Source of the DNA: Spirochaetaceae bacterium
GTDB taxonomy: Bacteria > Spirochaetota > Spirochaetia > Spirochaetales_E > Spirochaetaceae_B
Length of the DNA: 11,856 nt
Reading direction: 5' to 3'
Assembly (NCBI GenBank): GCA_003249275.1
Contig: QKJO01000119.1
Coordinates: 1 to 11,856, forward strand
Shown: positions 5,716-11,856 of the stretch, piece by piece
How the letters are laid out: the number at the start of each line of letters is the position of its first letter
Position numbering within the stretch: the stretch's first letter is position 1
The notes under the pieces: model-generated
Seen by the model: only the letters and a program-made list of their open reading frames with translations
Told to the model about the DNA's origin: nothing
Database searches by the model: none
Program-made: the position numbers and the translations under genes

Positions 5716-6750
5716 ATGAAGAAAAACAGCGTCTCCGAAGGCAGTACTCCTCATTACTACAGAAACACATATGCCTTTTTGTACAAGCTAATGAACGACT
5801 ACAAGGCTGCTACTCTGATCCTGCCGCTGGCCCTCTATGTCATTATACTGTTGTTGTTCGGAGATTTCCTGAAAATTTCAAGCAATTACTTCGTCATCTT
5901 CCCTCTGATGGCATTCTCTTTTGTCTTCGGTCTGCCCGGGGGATTTGCTTCCGGGGTTCTCGCGCTGCCGGCCAATCTTCTGATTTTCAAATTCCAGGGT
6001 CATCTGGATTATGCCCCGGCTAATATCGTAATTGCTGAATGTACGGGTATCATCATCGGAATCGCCATGGGTTTTCAGAGTGAGTTCTTTACCGGAATGC
6101 TGAGGGAGATTGAACAGCGTGTCAGGACAGAGTCACGTCTGAGATCCATCCTCAAGGAAAAAGACACTTTGTTGAGTGAACTCAACCATAGGGTCCGGAA
6201 TAATCTGAATATCATCACAAGCCTGATTCAGCTTCATTCCAATAAGACGGACCATCCGTATTTCCGTGAAGAACTGAGCAAACTGAAGGACCGGGTCTAC
6301 TCCATGTCTCTGGTGCACGAGCAGCTCTTTATGGAAAACCAGCCGCTGTTTCTGGATGTACCCCGGTATCTGGACTCCCTGCTGGATAATATGGTTCTTT
6401 CCCTGAACCGTCCGGATCTTAAACTCAGTAAGAAGTGGCCTGATGAATCCATTCCTCTCAACAGCGACAGGGTTTTGTATCTGGGACTGATTGTTCATGA
6501 AGCGGTATTAAACAGTATCAAGTATGGGGAAACACCAGGAAGGAATTCGGAACTCTCCCTTTCGATCACCATCGAAGAAGACAACAGTTATACCCTCATG
6601 ATTGAAGACAACGGACCGGGATTTGACCCCGAAGGGGTCGAAAAAGGCCTCGGACTCAGACTGATTGAAGCCCTTTGTGTACAGCTGAAAGGAAGTTATA
6701 GCTGGGAAGGCGAGGCGGGCAGTACGTTCCGGCTGAACTTCAGAGACTAG
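5716..6750 (+). CDS. Membrane histidine kinase, HisKA_2 type
   Basis: This 344-residue sensor kinase would phosphorylate the adjacent receiver protein. Residues about 31-125 contain four hydrophobic segments with very short connecting loops, so it lacks a real periplasmic sensor domain and probably senses something in or at the membrane. A short coiled-coil linker (about 126-150) leads to the H-box LNH158RVRNNL of the HisKA_2 (HWE-related) dimerisation domain. The ATPase domain has HEAVLN266S (N box), DNGPGF (298-303, G1) and GLGLRLIEAL (from 311, G2). No PAS, GAF or HAMP domain is visible. The ATG lies 11 bases after the -10 box and no Shine-Dalgarno site precedes it. The next Met (residue 26) also lacks one and would begin just before the first membrane segment. 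The gene converges on sufS with a 9-base gap and no clear terminator. Confidence 0.93.
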   Translation: MKKNSVSEGSTPHYYRNTYAFLYKLMNDYKAATLILPLALYVIILLLFGDFLKISSNYFVIFPLMAFSFVFGLPGGFASGVLALPANLLIFKFQGHLDYAPANIVIAECTGIIIGIAMGFQSEFFTGMLREIEQRVRTESRLRSILKEKDTLLSELNHRVRNNLNIITSLIQLHSNKTDHPYFREELSKLKDRVYSMSLVHEQLFMENQPLFLDVPRYLDSLLDNMVLSLNRPDLKLSKKWPDESIPLNSDRVLYLGLIVHEAVLNSIKYGETPGRNSELSLSITIEEDNSYTLMIEDNGPGFDPEGVEKGLGLRLIEALCVQLKGSYSWEGEAGSTFRLNFRD

Positions 6751-6759
6751 AACTTTTTT

Positions 6760-7971
6760 TCAAAGAACGTATTTTCCCGCCGACTCCAATGCTTCAAGAA
6801 GTCTGTCGATTTCCCCTTCATTGTTGTAGAAGTAGACACTGGCCCTGGTTGTAGAAAGGGCATTCAGACGCCTTGCCAGAGGATGGGCGCAGTGATGTCC
6901 TGCCCGGAGGGCAAAACCACGGCTGTCCAGGTACTGAGTCAGGTCGTGGGAGTGGGTCCCCTCCCTGGTGAAGGCGGCGATGCCCCCTCTGTGTCGGGCT
7001 CTGCCGTAGAGTCTGTAATCTTTCAGCCCGTCCAGTCCTTCGATCAGACGACGGGTCAGAGACTGCTCTTTTTTTTCGATCTCATCCATACCCAGACTTT
7101 CCAGGTAGTTCACCGCGGCAGCCAGTCCCACGGCTCCCGCGATATTGGGTGTTCCGGCTTCATACTTGTGGGGAAGAGAATTCCATTCGCTGTGATCAAG
7201 GTACACCGAACGGATCATCTCACCGCCGCCGCGGAAGGGCGGGAGTTCTTCCAGAAGCTCTTTTCTGCCGTACAGGACCCCCGTTCCCGTGGGACCGCAC
7301 ATCTTATGCCCCGAAAAGGCCAGGAAGTCACAGTCCAGCACCCCGACATCCACCTTCATATGGGGTACACTCTGTGCTCCGTCCACCAGAACTTTGACGC
7401 CCCTTGCATGAGCCTCGGCGATGATCTCCCCGACCGGGTTGACCGTCCCCAGGACATTGGACATATGAGTCAGGGCCAGCAGTTTTGTGCGGGGGCTCCA
7501 GAGTTTCTCCAAGGCGGCAAGATCCAGTTCTCCCTCGTCTGTGACGGGGATGAATTTGAGGACGGCACCGGTTCGTTCTCCCTGAATCTGCCAGGGCACG
7601 AGGTTGCTGTGATGTTCCATCTCCGTCAGGATGATCTCGTCCCCGGGGCGGATGAAACCCTGACAGGCAATGGTGGCCGCCAGATTGATGCTGTCCGTCG
7701 TTCCCGAGGTAAAAATCACTTCCTCCGCTGAAGGAGCACCGATAAATGACGCCACAACTTTTCTGGATTCCTCATAACGTCTTGTGGACTCCTCTCCCCA
7801 GCGGTGGATGGCCCGGTATACATTGGCATTGCAGCTTGTGTAGTAATCGGTCAGGGCATCCAGAACAGCCTGAGGTTTCTGGGTAGTGGCCGCGTTATCG
7901 AAGTAAACATAGCCGTCCTCTCCGTTCAGAATGGGAAAGTCGAGGACGGCTTCATGTACGGATCTTTTCAA
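6760..7971 (-). CDS. sufS: SufS cysteine desulfurase
   Basis: SufS is a PLP-dependent group II cysteine desulfurase that removes sulfur from L-cysteine to give alanine and an enzyme persulfide passed on to SufU. The PLP-binding Lys is K223 (FSGHK223MCGPTG) and the persulfide Cys is C361 (RAGHHC361AHPLA). Other family marks are the N-terminal YFDNAATTQKP, TEMEHHSNLVPWQ and VDGAQSVPHMKVDV. The TTG start at 7971 gives 403 residues, close to the usual 405-410. It lies 2 bases after the sufD stop and is preceded by GGGAGAAGAG ending 5 bases upstream. The open frame extends 67 codons further, but those lie inside sufD and encode non-SufS sequence. It is the last gene of the main suf operon, with sufU displaced to the far side of the kinase/regulator pair. 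Confidence 0.96.
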   Translation of the reverse strand: MKRSVHEAVLDFPILNGEDGYVYFDNAATTQKPQAVLDALTDYYTSCNANVYRAIHRWGEESTRRYEESRKVVASFIGAPSAEEVIFTSGTTDSINLAATIACQGFIRPGDEIILTEMEHHSNLVPWQIQGERTGAVLKFIPVTDEGELDLAALEKLWSPRTKLLALTHMSNVLGTVNPVGEIIAEAHARGVKVLVDGAQSVPHMKVDVGVLDCDFLAFSGHKMCGPTGTGVLYGRKELLEELPPFRGGGEMIRSVYLDHSEWNSLPHKYEAGTPNIAGAVGLAAAVNYLESLGMDEIEKKEQSLTRRLIEGLDGLKDYRLYGRARHRGGIAAFTREGTHSHDLTQYLDSRGFALRAGHHCAHPLARRLNALSTTRASVYFYNNEGEIDRLLEALESAGKYVL

Positions 7972-7973
7972 AT

Positions 7974-9185
7974 TTACTCTTCTCCCGGTTCCAGACTCCG
8001 GGCGATCTGATCTCTGAGCCATTCGGCCGGCAGTTCGGGGTGACGGCTGATGAGTTCTTCGAACATTCCTTCCGTCAAAATTCTGACCGCTTCGGATCTT
8101 CCGATGCCCCTGCTCATCAGGTAGAAGAGCTGGGAGGGGTCCAGTTTCCCCGTTGTGGAACCATGGGAGCATTTTACATCATCTATGAGGATCTTTAAAC
8201 CGGGAATCGCATCGGCCCGGGAGCCTTTGGTCAGAACAAGGTTTTTATTGCTCAGATAGGCATCCGTGCCGGGAGCTTCGTGCTCCACCTTGATCATCCC
8301 CTGAAAGATCGTTCTTCCTCTCCTGCTGACCGCACCCTTGTAAAGAGCCCGGCTTGTCGTGTTGGGTGCGAAATGCCTCTGCTCCAGACGGAGATCCTTG
8401 TGCTGGCCCTGTCCGGATGTAAAAACGGCTCCCGCCTGCAGTTCGGCCCCCTCACCTTTGAGGTGAAATACGGTGTCTGTTTTGATTGCGGACGACCCGA
8501 TCTGGAACTGGCTGTGATTGACTACAGCGTCCCTTTCCAGCCGGACAAGTGTATTCTGTACCAGACGGCTCTCGCTGCCCAGAGTCTGGATCTCCACAAT
8601 ATTCACGTGGCTGTTCCTGTCCGCCAGAACCCTCAGTGAAGCGTTTACAAGTTCCTTGTCGGAACCGTCTTCTGCACCGTTGTAGCAGATGATCAGAGTC
8701 CCCTGCCAGCCCTTACCAAAGCGGACAAAGATACGGGGGGCGGAAAAACGGTCTCTCGACAGGCTGTTCATTGTCAGGATAAAGGGATGCTCCATAATCT
8801 TTCCTTCCGGAAAATCCAGAAACCGGGACCAGGTTGACTGACTCTCGTTCCAGGCATCGAATCTGTCGGCCCATTCTCCGGGGAAGAAAAAATCCTTTTC
8901 ATCCGGATAGGCGGCCGCTCCTTCCGCAGGCGACAGTAACCGGGGAGTTCCTTCTGACTGAGCGGGCACCTTACCCGCCTCCGGGGACGTCGGATAACTC
9001 AGGTATCCACCGATGTTCTCAAAGGGTATGGTTCCCGGTTTTAAAAGAGGTGAGGATTCCGCCGGCTGCTTGAACGCCATGGGGTCCAGCAGGCTTACGG
9101 GAGTTCTCCTCCATATTTCCGATTTCTTATCGGGCCAGTTCATCTTATTGAGTACTGCCGCAGCAGCTTCAGCATTTGTGTTCAT
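7974..9185 (-). CDS. sufD: SufD, scaffold subunit of the SufBCD complex
   Basis: SufD pairs with SufB through a right-handed beta-helix; together with SufC dimers they form the ATP-driven cluster-building scaffold. The protein of 403 residues is slightly shorter than the E. coli one. The C-terminal core is typical: a conserved KCSH341GSTTG segment, where the His corresponds to the SufD histidine at the SufB-SufD interface, then [21 protein letters not shown], the repeat shared with SufB. The middle portion is beta-rich, and the divergent N-terminal 150 residues are Pro-rich, as usual in SufD. The ATG at 9185 is preceded by AGGAAG with 7-base spacing, 16 bases after sufB. An upstream start at 9233 would lie inside sufB and add 16 residues without a better ribosome site, so I reject it. 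Confidence 0.95.
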   Translation of the reverse strand: MNTNAEAAAAVLNKMNWPDKKSEIWRRTPVSLLDPMAFKQPAESSPLLKPGTIPFENIGGYLSYPTSPEAGKVPAQSEGTPRLLSPAEGAAAYPDEKDFFFPGEWADRFDAWNESQSTWSRFLDFPEGKIMEHPFILTMNSLSRDRFSAPRIFVRFGKGWQGTLIICYNGAEDGSDKELVNASLRVLADRNSHVNIVEIQTLGSESRLVQNTLVRLERDAVVNHSQFQIGSSAIKTDTVFHLKGEGAELQAGAVFTSGQGQHKDLRLEQRHFAPNTTSRALYKGAVSRRGRTIFQGMIKVEHEAPGTDAYLSNKNLVLTKGSRADAIPGLKILIDDVKCSHGSTTGKLDPSQLFYLMSRGIGRSEAVRILTEGMFEELISRHPELPAEWLRDQIARSLEPGEE

Positions 9186-9201
9186 ACTTTTACTTCCTGC
9201 C

Positions 9202-10596
9202 TTAACCGACAGATCCCTCCATTTCAAGTTCAATCAGGCGGTTCAGCTCCACCGCGTATTCCATGGGCAGCTGTTTTACAAGGGGGTCGATGAAGCCGTT
9301 GACGATCATCATGGACGCTTCCTCCTCGCTCAGGCCCCGGCTCATCAGGTAGAAGAGCTGAGTCTCACTGATCCGGCTGACCCTGGCTTCATGCTCAATG
9401 GAGGCGTCATCCGTATTGATCTCCATATAGGGGTAGGTATGGCTGGTGGATTCGGAGTCCAGAATCAGGGCGTCGCAGACGACGGAGGATCGGATATTTT
9501 TGACCCCCGGTTTTGTCTTGACCAGTCCCCTGTAGGCGGATGAACCTCCGTCCTTGCTGATGGACTTTGAGGTGATCACGCTGGTCGTATTGTCCGCCGC
9601 ATGGATGACCTTGCCTCCCGTGTCCTGCTCCTGGTCCTTCCCCGCAAAGGCGATGGAGAGGATCTCGCCGTGAGCCCGTTCTCCCAGAAGGAAAACAGAC
9701 GGATATTTCATCGTCCTCTTGCTTCCCAGGTTTCCGTCCACCCACTCTACAGTAGCGCCTTCGTGGGCATGGGCCCGTGTGGTGACCAGGTTGTACACAT
9801 TGGTGGACCAGTTCTGAATGGTGGAGTACCTGACCCGGGCGTTCTTTTTGGCGATGATCTCCACAACAGCCGAATGCAGGGAGTCTGTTGTAAATGTCGG
9901 GGCCGTACAGCCCTCGATGTAATGGACGAAACTGCCCTCTTCGGCAATGATCAGGGTCCGTTCAAACTGACCGAAATTCTTGGAATTGATTCTGAAGTAG
10001 GCCTGCAGGGGGATATCCACATGGACCCCTTTGGGAACATAGACGAAGCTTCCTCCCGACCATACGGCTGAATTGAGGGAGGCGAATTTGTTGTCGCCAT
10101 AGGGTATGACCGTACCGAAGTGTTCGCGGACGATGTCGCTGTGCTCTCTCACCGCTGTTTCGGGATCGCAGAAGATGACCCCCTGCTTCTCCAGGTGTTC
10201 CTTCAGGTTGTGATAGACCACCTCCGAGTCGTACTGGGCTCCCACTCCGGCCAGGAATTTCCTTTCCGCTTCGGGGATACCGATACGGTCGAATGTCTCC
10301 TTGATGTCGTCGGGAACATCGTCCCAGCTGCGGGTCTGTTCCTCCGTCGGCTTGATGTAGTAGTAGATATCTTCAAAGTCTATGCCCGACAGGTCGGCGC
10401 CCCAGTTGGGCATGCTCTGCCTGCGGAAAGCCTCCAGTGACTTCAGACGGAAGTTGAGCATCCACTCCGGCTCGCCCTTGTGGGCGCTGATCTGGGCCAC
10501 AATTTCGGGGTCCAGACCTTTCCTTGTCTTGAAAACGGAACGTTCGGGATAGCTGAAACCGAATTTATAATCTTCCTTCTGCAGAGGTTTACCCAT
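9202..10596 (-). CDS. sufB: SufB, scaffold subunit of the SufBCD complex
   Basis: SufB is the subunit on which the nascent Fe-S cluster is assembled. This 464-residue protein is highly typical along its length: [11 protein letters not shown] near the N-terminus, [36 protein letters not shown] core, the IEGCTAPTF segment and a C-terminal [21 protein letters not shown]374 (SVVC374DALILD) and E403 (H402-E403-ARVS) occupy the positions of the E. coli SufB Cys and Glu implicated in cluster assembly. The ATG at 10596 overlaps the end of sufC by 8 bases and is preceded by AAGGAGG at 6 bases. The open frame runs 45 codons further upstream inside sufC, but only this start gives a normal SufB N-terminus. 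The overlap implies translational coupling, fitting their stoichiometric complex. Confidence 0.97.
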   Translation of the reverse strand: MGKPLQKEDYKFGFSYPERSVFKTRKGLDPEIVAQISAHKGEPEWMLNFRLKSLEAFRRQSMPNWGADLSGIDFEDIYYYIKPTEEQTRSWDDVPDDIKETFDRIGIPEAERKFLAGVGAQYDSEVVYHNLKEHLEKQGVIFCDPETAVREHSDIVREHFGTVIPYGDNKFASLNSAVWSGGSFVYVPKGVHVDIPLQAYFRINSKNFGQFERTLIIAEEGSFVHYIEGCTAPTFTTDSLHSAVVEIIAKKNARVRYSTIQNWSTNVYNLVTTRAHAHEGATVEWVDGNLGSKRTMKYPSVFLLGERAHGEILSIAFAGKDQEQDTGGKVIHAADNTTSVITSKSISKDGGSSAYRGLVKTKPGVKNIRSSVVCDALILDSESTSHTYPYMEINTDDASIEHEARVSRISETQLFYLMSRGLSEEEASMMIVNGFIDPLVKQLPMEYAVELNRLIELEMEGSVG

Positions 10597-11356
10597 GGAC
10601 GGCCTCCTTCTGGGGGGCGTTTTCGCTGACCCAGTCGTACCCTTTATCTTCCAGATCTTTAATAAGCCCCATACCGCCGGAAGTGACGATCTCGCCGTTG
10701 TACATGATATGGACGAAGTCGGGCTGAACATGATCCAGAATCCTCTGATAGTGGGTGATGATGAGTCCTCCGAAGTCGTCGCCCCGCATATGGTTGATTC
10801 CCTTGGAAACGATTTTCAGGGCATCCATATCCAGACCCGAATCGGTCTCGTCCATGATGGAGAACCGGGGCTTCATCATCAGCATCTGGAGGATCTCCAT
10901 CCGCTTCTTCTCTCCCCCTGAGAAACCTTCATTCAGGTTCCTGTTGATGAAATTCTGATCGATTTCCAGAAAGTTCATGGTTTCCCGGAGATCTTTGATA
11001 TAGGCGGTCAGATTCAGCTTCTCTTCGGGACGCAGTGCCTCCAGAGATCGTTTGAGGAATTTTCCTACAGTCACTCCCGGGATCTCCACAGGGTACTGGA
11101 AGGCCAGGAACAGACCTGAGACCGCCCTTTCGGGGATATCCATTTCCAGAAGATTTTTCCCGTTCAGGAAAACCTCGCCACCCGTCACCTCATAATCGGG
11201 ATGACCCATAAGCACATTGGCGAGAGTGCTTTTACCGGATCCGTTGGGTCCCATCAGTGCATGAACCTCTCCGGAACGGAGGGTCAGATTTATTCCTTTC
11301 AGGATAGGTTTATCCGCGATTTTCGCTTTAAGATTTCTGATTTCAAGTGTGTTCAT
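10589..11356 (-). CDS. sufC: SufC, ATPase of the SufBCD complex
   Basis: SufC is a soluble ABC-type ATPase that drives conformational change in SufB-SufD. This 255-residue protein has Walker A GPNGSGK42ST (36-44), Q-loop Q87, the SufC-type signature [12 protein letters not shown] (141-152), Walker B FSIMDE170, D-loop SGLD (173-176) and switch H201. The FSGGEKKR signature and the Glu-Thr-Asp-Ser-Gly-Leu-Asp run after Walker B separate SufC from transporter ATPases, and there is no membrane segment. The ATG at 11356 is preceded by AAGGAAACAAT, an acceptable Shine-Dalgarno site. The gene lies 34 bases after the sufT-like gene and overlaps sufB by 8 bases. Confidence 0.97.
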   Translation of the reverse strand: MNTLEIRNLKAKIADKPILKGINLTLRSGEVHALMGPNGSGKSTLANVLMGHPDYEVTGGEVFLNGKNLLEMDIPERAVSGLFLAFQYPVEIPGVTVGKFLKRSLEALRPEEKLNLTAYIKDLRETMNFLEIDQNFINRNLNEGFSGGEKKRMEILQMLMMKPRFSIMDETDSGLDMDALKIVSKGINHMRGDDFGGLIITHYQRILDHVQPDFVHIMYNGEIVTSGGMGLIKDLEDKGYDWVSENAPQKEAVHG

Positions 11357-11390
11357 ATTGTTTCCTTCAGACCGATGTTCCGGTCTATGA

Positions 11391-11723
11391 TCAGATGGGG
11401 TAGCCCATGGCTACTCTGAGTTCTTCTCTGGCAAACTGGATCTGCCAGGGCGGGTCGAATACCATAAAGGTTCTTACATTCTCCAGCCACGTGTTTTTTC
11501 TCTTGAGTGTCTTGTGGATGGATTTTTCCAGGACCGGTCCCCAGGGACAGCCGGGATAGGTCAGGGTGAAATCGATCTCAATCGTTTTTTCATCTACAAG
11601 TTCCACCCGGTAGATGAGGCCAAGATCCGTAATGGGGGCCATGATCTCGGGATCATAGATCTCTCCCATCTGTTCAAAGATCGAATTTTCAATCTCTTTC
11701 TTATCTTTTTGGGAATCTTCCAT
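11391..11723 (-). CDS. SufT-like DUF59/MIP18-family Fe-S assembly factor
   Basis: This 110-residue protein of the DUF59 (MIP18/PaaD-like) family acts in Fe-S cluster carriage or target maturation; SufT is the member often encoded in suf operons. Visible family marks are the YDPEI (23-27) and DLGLIY (33-38) motifs, the TYPGC59P segment with the single conserved Cys, and a C-terminal PWQ...AREELRVAMGY, which matches the usual W-x-x-x-x-hydrophobic-x-E-x-A/L-R tail. It is the first gene of the operon. Its ATG is preceded by a near-perfect AAGGAGG at 5 bases. Position and family point strongly to an accessory role in cluster assembly, but the exact target proteins cannot be read from sequence. 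Confidence 0.92.
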   Translation of the reverse strand: MEDSQKDKKEIENSIFEQMGEIYDPEIMAPITDLGLIYRVELVDEKTIEIDFTLTYPGCPWGPVLEKSIHKTLKRKNTWLENVRTFMVFDPPWQIQFAREELRVAMGYPI

Positions 11724-11746
11724 GGATTCCTCCTTGGTTCAGACTA

Positions 11747-11762
11747 TAATTAGATCTAACTA
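11747..11762. promoter_or_regulatory. Palindrome downstream of the suf transcription start
   Basis: A perfect 10-bp palindrome TTAGATCTAA (11750-11759) extends to a 16-bp near-palindrome with one mismatched pair. Next to it, ACTAA-N5-TTAGT (11759-11773) is a second inverted repeat sharing the CTAA half-site. Both lie between the predicted suf transcription start (about 11773) and the first gene, where a bound repressor would block elongation or initiation. The binding protein is unknown. Confidence 0.4.
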
Positions 11763-11774
11763 ACTATATTAGTA

Positions 11775-11803
11775 TTTATAATATATGACTAAATAAGTAT
11801 CAT
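11775..11803 (+). promoter_or_regulatory. Possible rightward promoter for the divergent gene
   Basis: TTTATA (11775-11780), 17 bases and TATCAT (11798-11803) form a moderate promoter directed at the gene starting at 11848. It occupies the same stretch as the suf promoter on the other strand. A TATAAT at 11777-11782 is an alternative -10 box without a good -35. In an AT-rich stretch either could be chance. Confidence 0.3.
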
Positions 11804-11808
11804 ATCAA
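11780..11808 (-). promoter_or_regulatory. Promoter of the suf operon
   Basis: Read leftward, TTGATA (11803-11808), a 17-base spacer and TATATT (11780-11785) form a good housekeeping-type promoter. Transcription would start near 11773, leaving a leader of about 50 bases before the ATG at 11723. It is the only good match upstream of the operon. Confidence 0.65.
11783..11805. promoter_or_regulatory. Candidate operator in the suf promoter
   Basis: The arms ATATGA (11783-11788) and TCATAT (11800-11805) form an inverted repeat with an 11-base AT-rich centre. It spans the suf spacer from inside the -10 box to inside the -35 box, so a dimer bound here would exclude RNA polymerase. The size is in the range of sites for Rrf2-type (IscR/SufR-like) regulators, but I cannot match it to a known consensus. 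Confidence 0.4.
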
Positions 11809-11847
11809 GGAAAAGGAAGCCCCCTCAGGGAAACTTTCGGAGGAATC

Positions 11848-11856
11848 ATGTCGGTT
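11848..11856 (+). CDS. Start of a divergent gene, cut by the window edge
   Basis: An ATG at 11848 is preceded by CGGAGGAATC, a strong Shine-Dalgarno site with good spacing, and the three visible codons read Met-Ser-Val. This is the same kind of ribosome site as those of the suf genes. The product cannot be named. As a divergent neighbour of a suf operon, a regulator is one possibility, without direct evidence. Confidence 0.5.

Noticed and set aside
6751..6775. T-rich stretch between the convergent kinase and sufS as a terminator
   Set aside because: The T-run is present but no stable stem precedes it on either strand.
6883..7731. Long open frame (282 codons) on the plus strand opposite sufS
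   Set aside because: It lies wholly antisense to sufS, whose motifs are complete. The translation is low-complexity in pattern, with no recognisable domain and no ribosome site.
7972..8172. 67-codon N-terminal extension of SufS
   Set aside because: It overlaps the conserved C-terminus of SufD and does not resemble SufS. The TTG with a ribosome site gives the standard length.
10597..10731. 45-codon N-terminal extension of SufB
   Set aside because: It lies inside sufC. The ATG at 10596 has AAGGAGG upstream and gives the standard SufB start.
11818..11831. GCCCCCTCAGGG, similar to GCCCCCTCCAGGGG at 44-57
   Set aside because: The likeness is short and G/C-biased, and there are only two copies; probably chance rather than a repeat family.

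Overview
The window is about 50 % GC, densely coded and intact, with no sign of a prophage, IS element, CRISPR array or RNA gene. The core is an iron-sulfur cluster assembly (SUF) locus read leftward, in the order sufT-like, sufC, sufB, sufD, sufS, with sufU further left. From memory, the order sufC-B-D-S-U is the one found in treponemes. Together with the general look of the other genes, this suggests a free-living spirochaete (Spirochaeta/Oceanispirochaeta-like). That assignment is an inference, not a proof.

Layout from left to right. (1) 1-96 holds a promoter that starts almost on top of a small orphan gene at 97-468. (2) Leftward genes follow: 5-formyltetrahydrofolate cyclo-ligase (458-1051), a strong intrinsic terminator (1067-1094), a small exported protein of unknown family (1124-1756), and a metallophosphoesterase/HAD-phosphatase fusion (1889-3265). 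(3) A leftward unit contains a single-domain response regulator (5225-5590), sufU (4775-5209) and an Arg-rich membrane protein that overlaps the 3' end of sufU (3348-4817). (4) A membrane histidine kinase of the HisKA_2 type (5716-6750) runs rightward, divergent from the response regulator and convergent with sufS. (5) The main suf operon occupies 6760-11723. (6) Its AT-rich promoter/operator region lies at 11724-11847, followed by the first codons of a divergent gene at the right edge.

How the genes work together: SufS takes sulfur from cysteine, SufU receives and passes it on, the SufB-SufC-SufD ATPase scaffold builds the cluster, and the SufT-like DUF59 protein probably helps deliver or mature clusters. 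The unusual point is that a complete two-component pair (kinase and receiver-only regulator) sits exactly between sufS and sufU, and sufU appears to be transcribed from the response-regulator promoter. The other main points are the phosphatase fusion with substituted motifs, two strong promoters that predict nearly leaderless mRNAs, and palindromes in the suf promoter that look like a repressor site.
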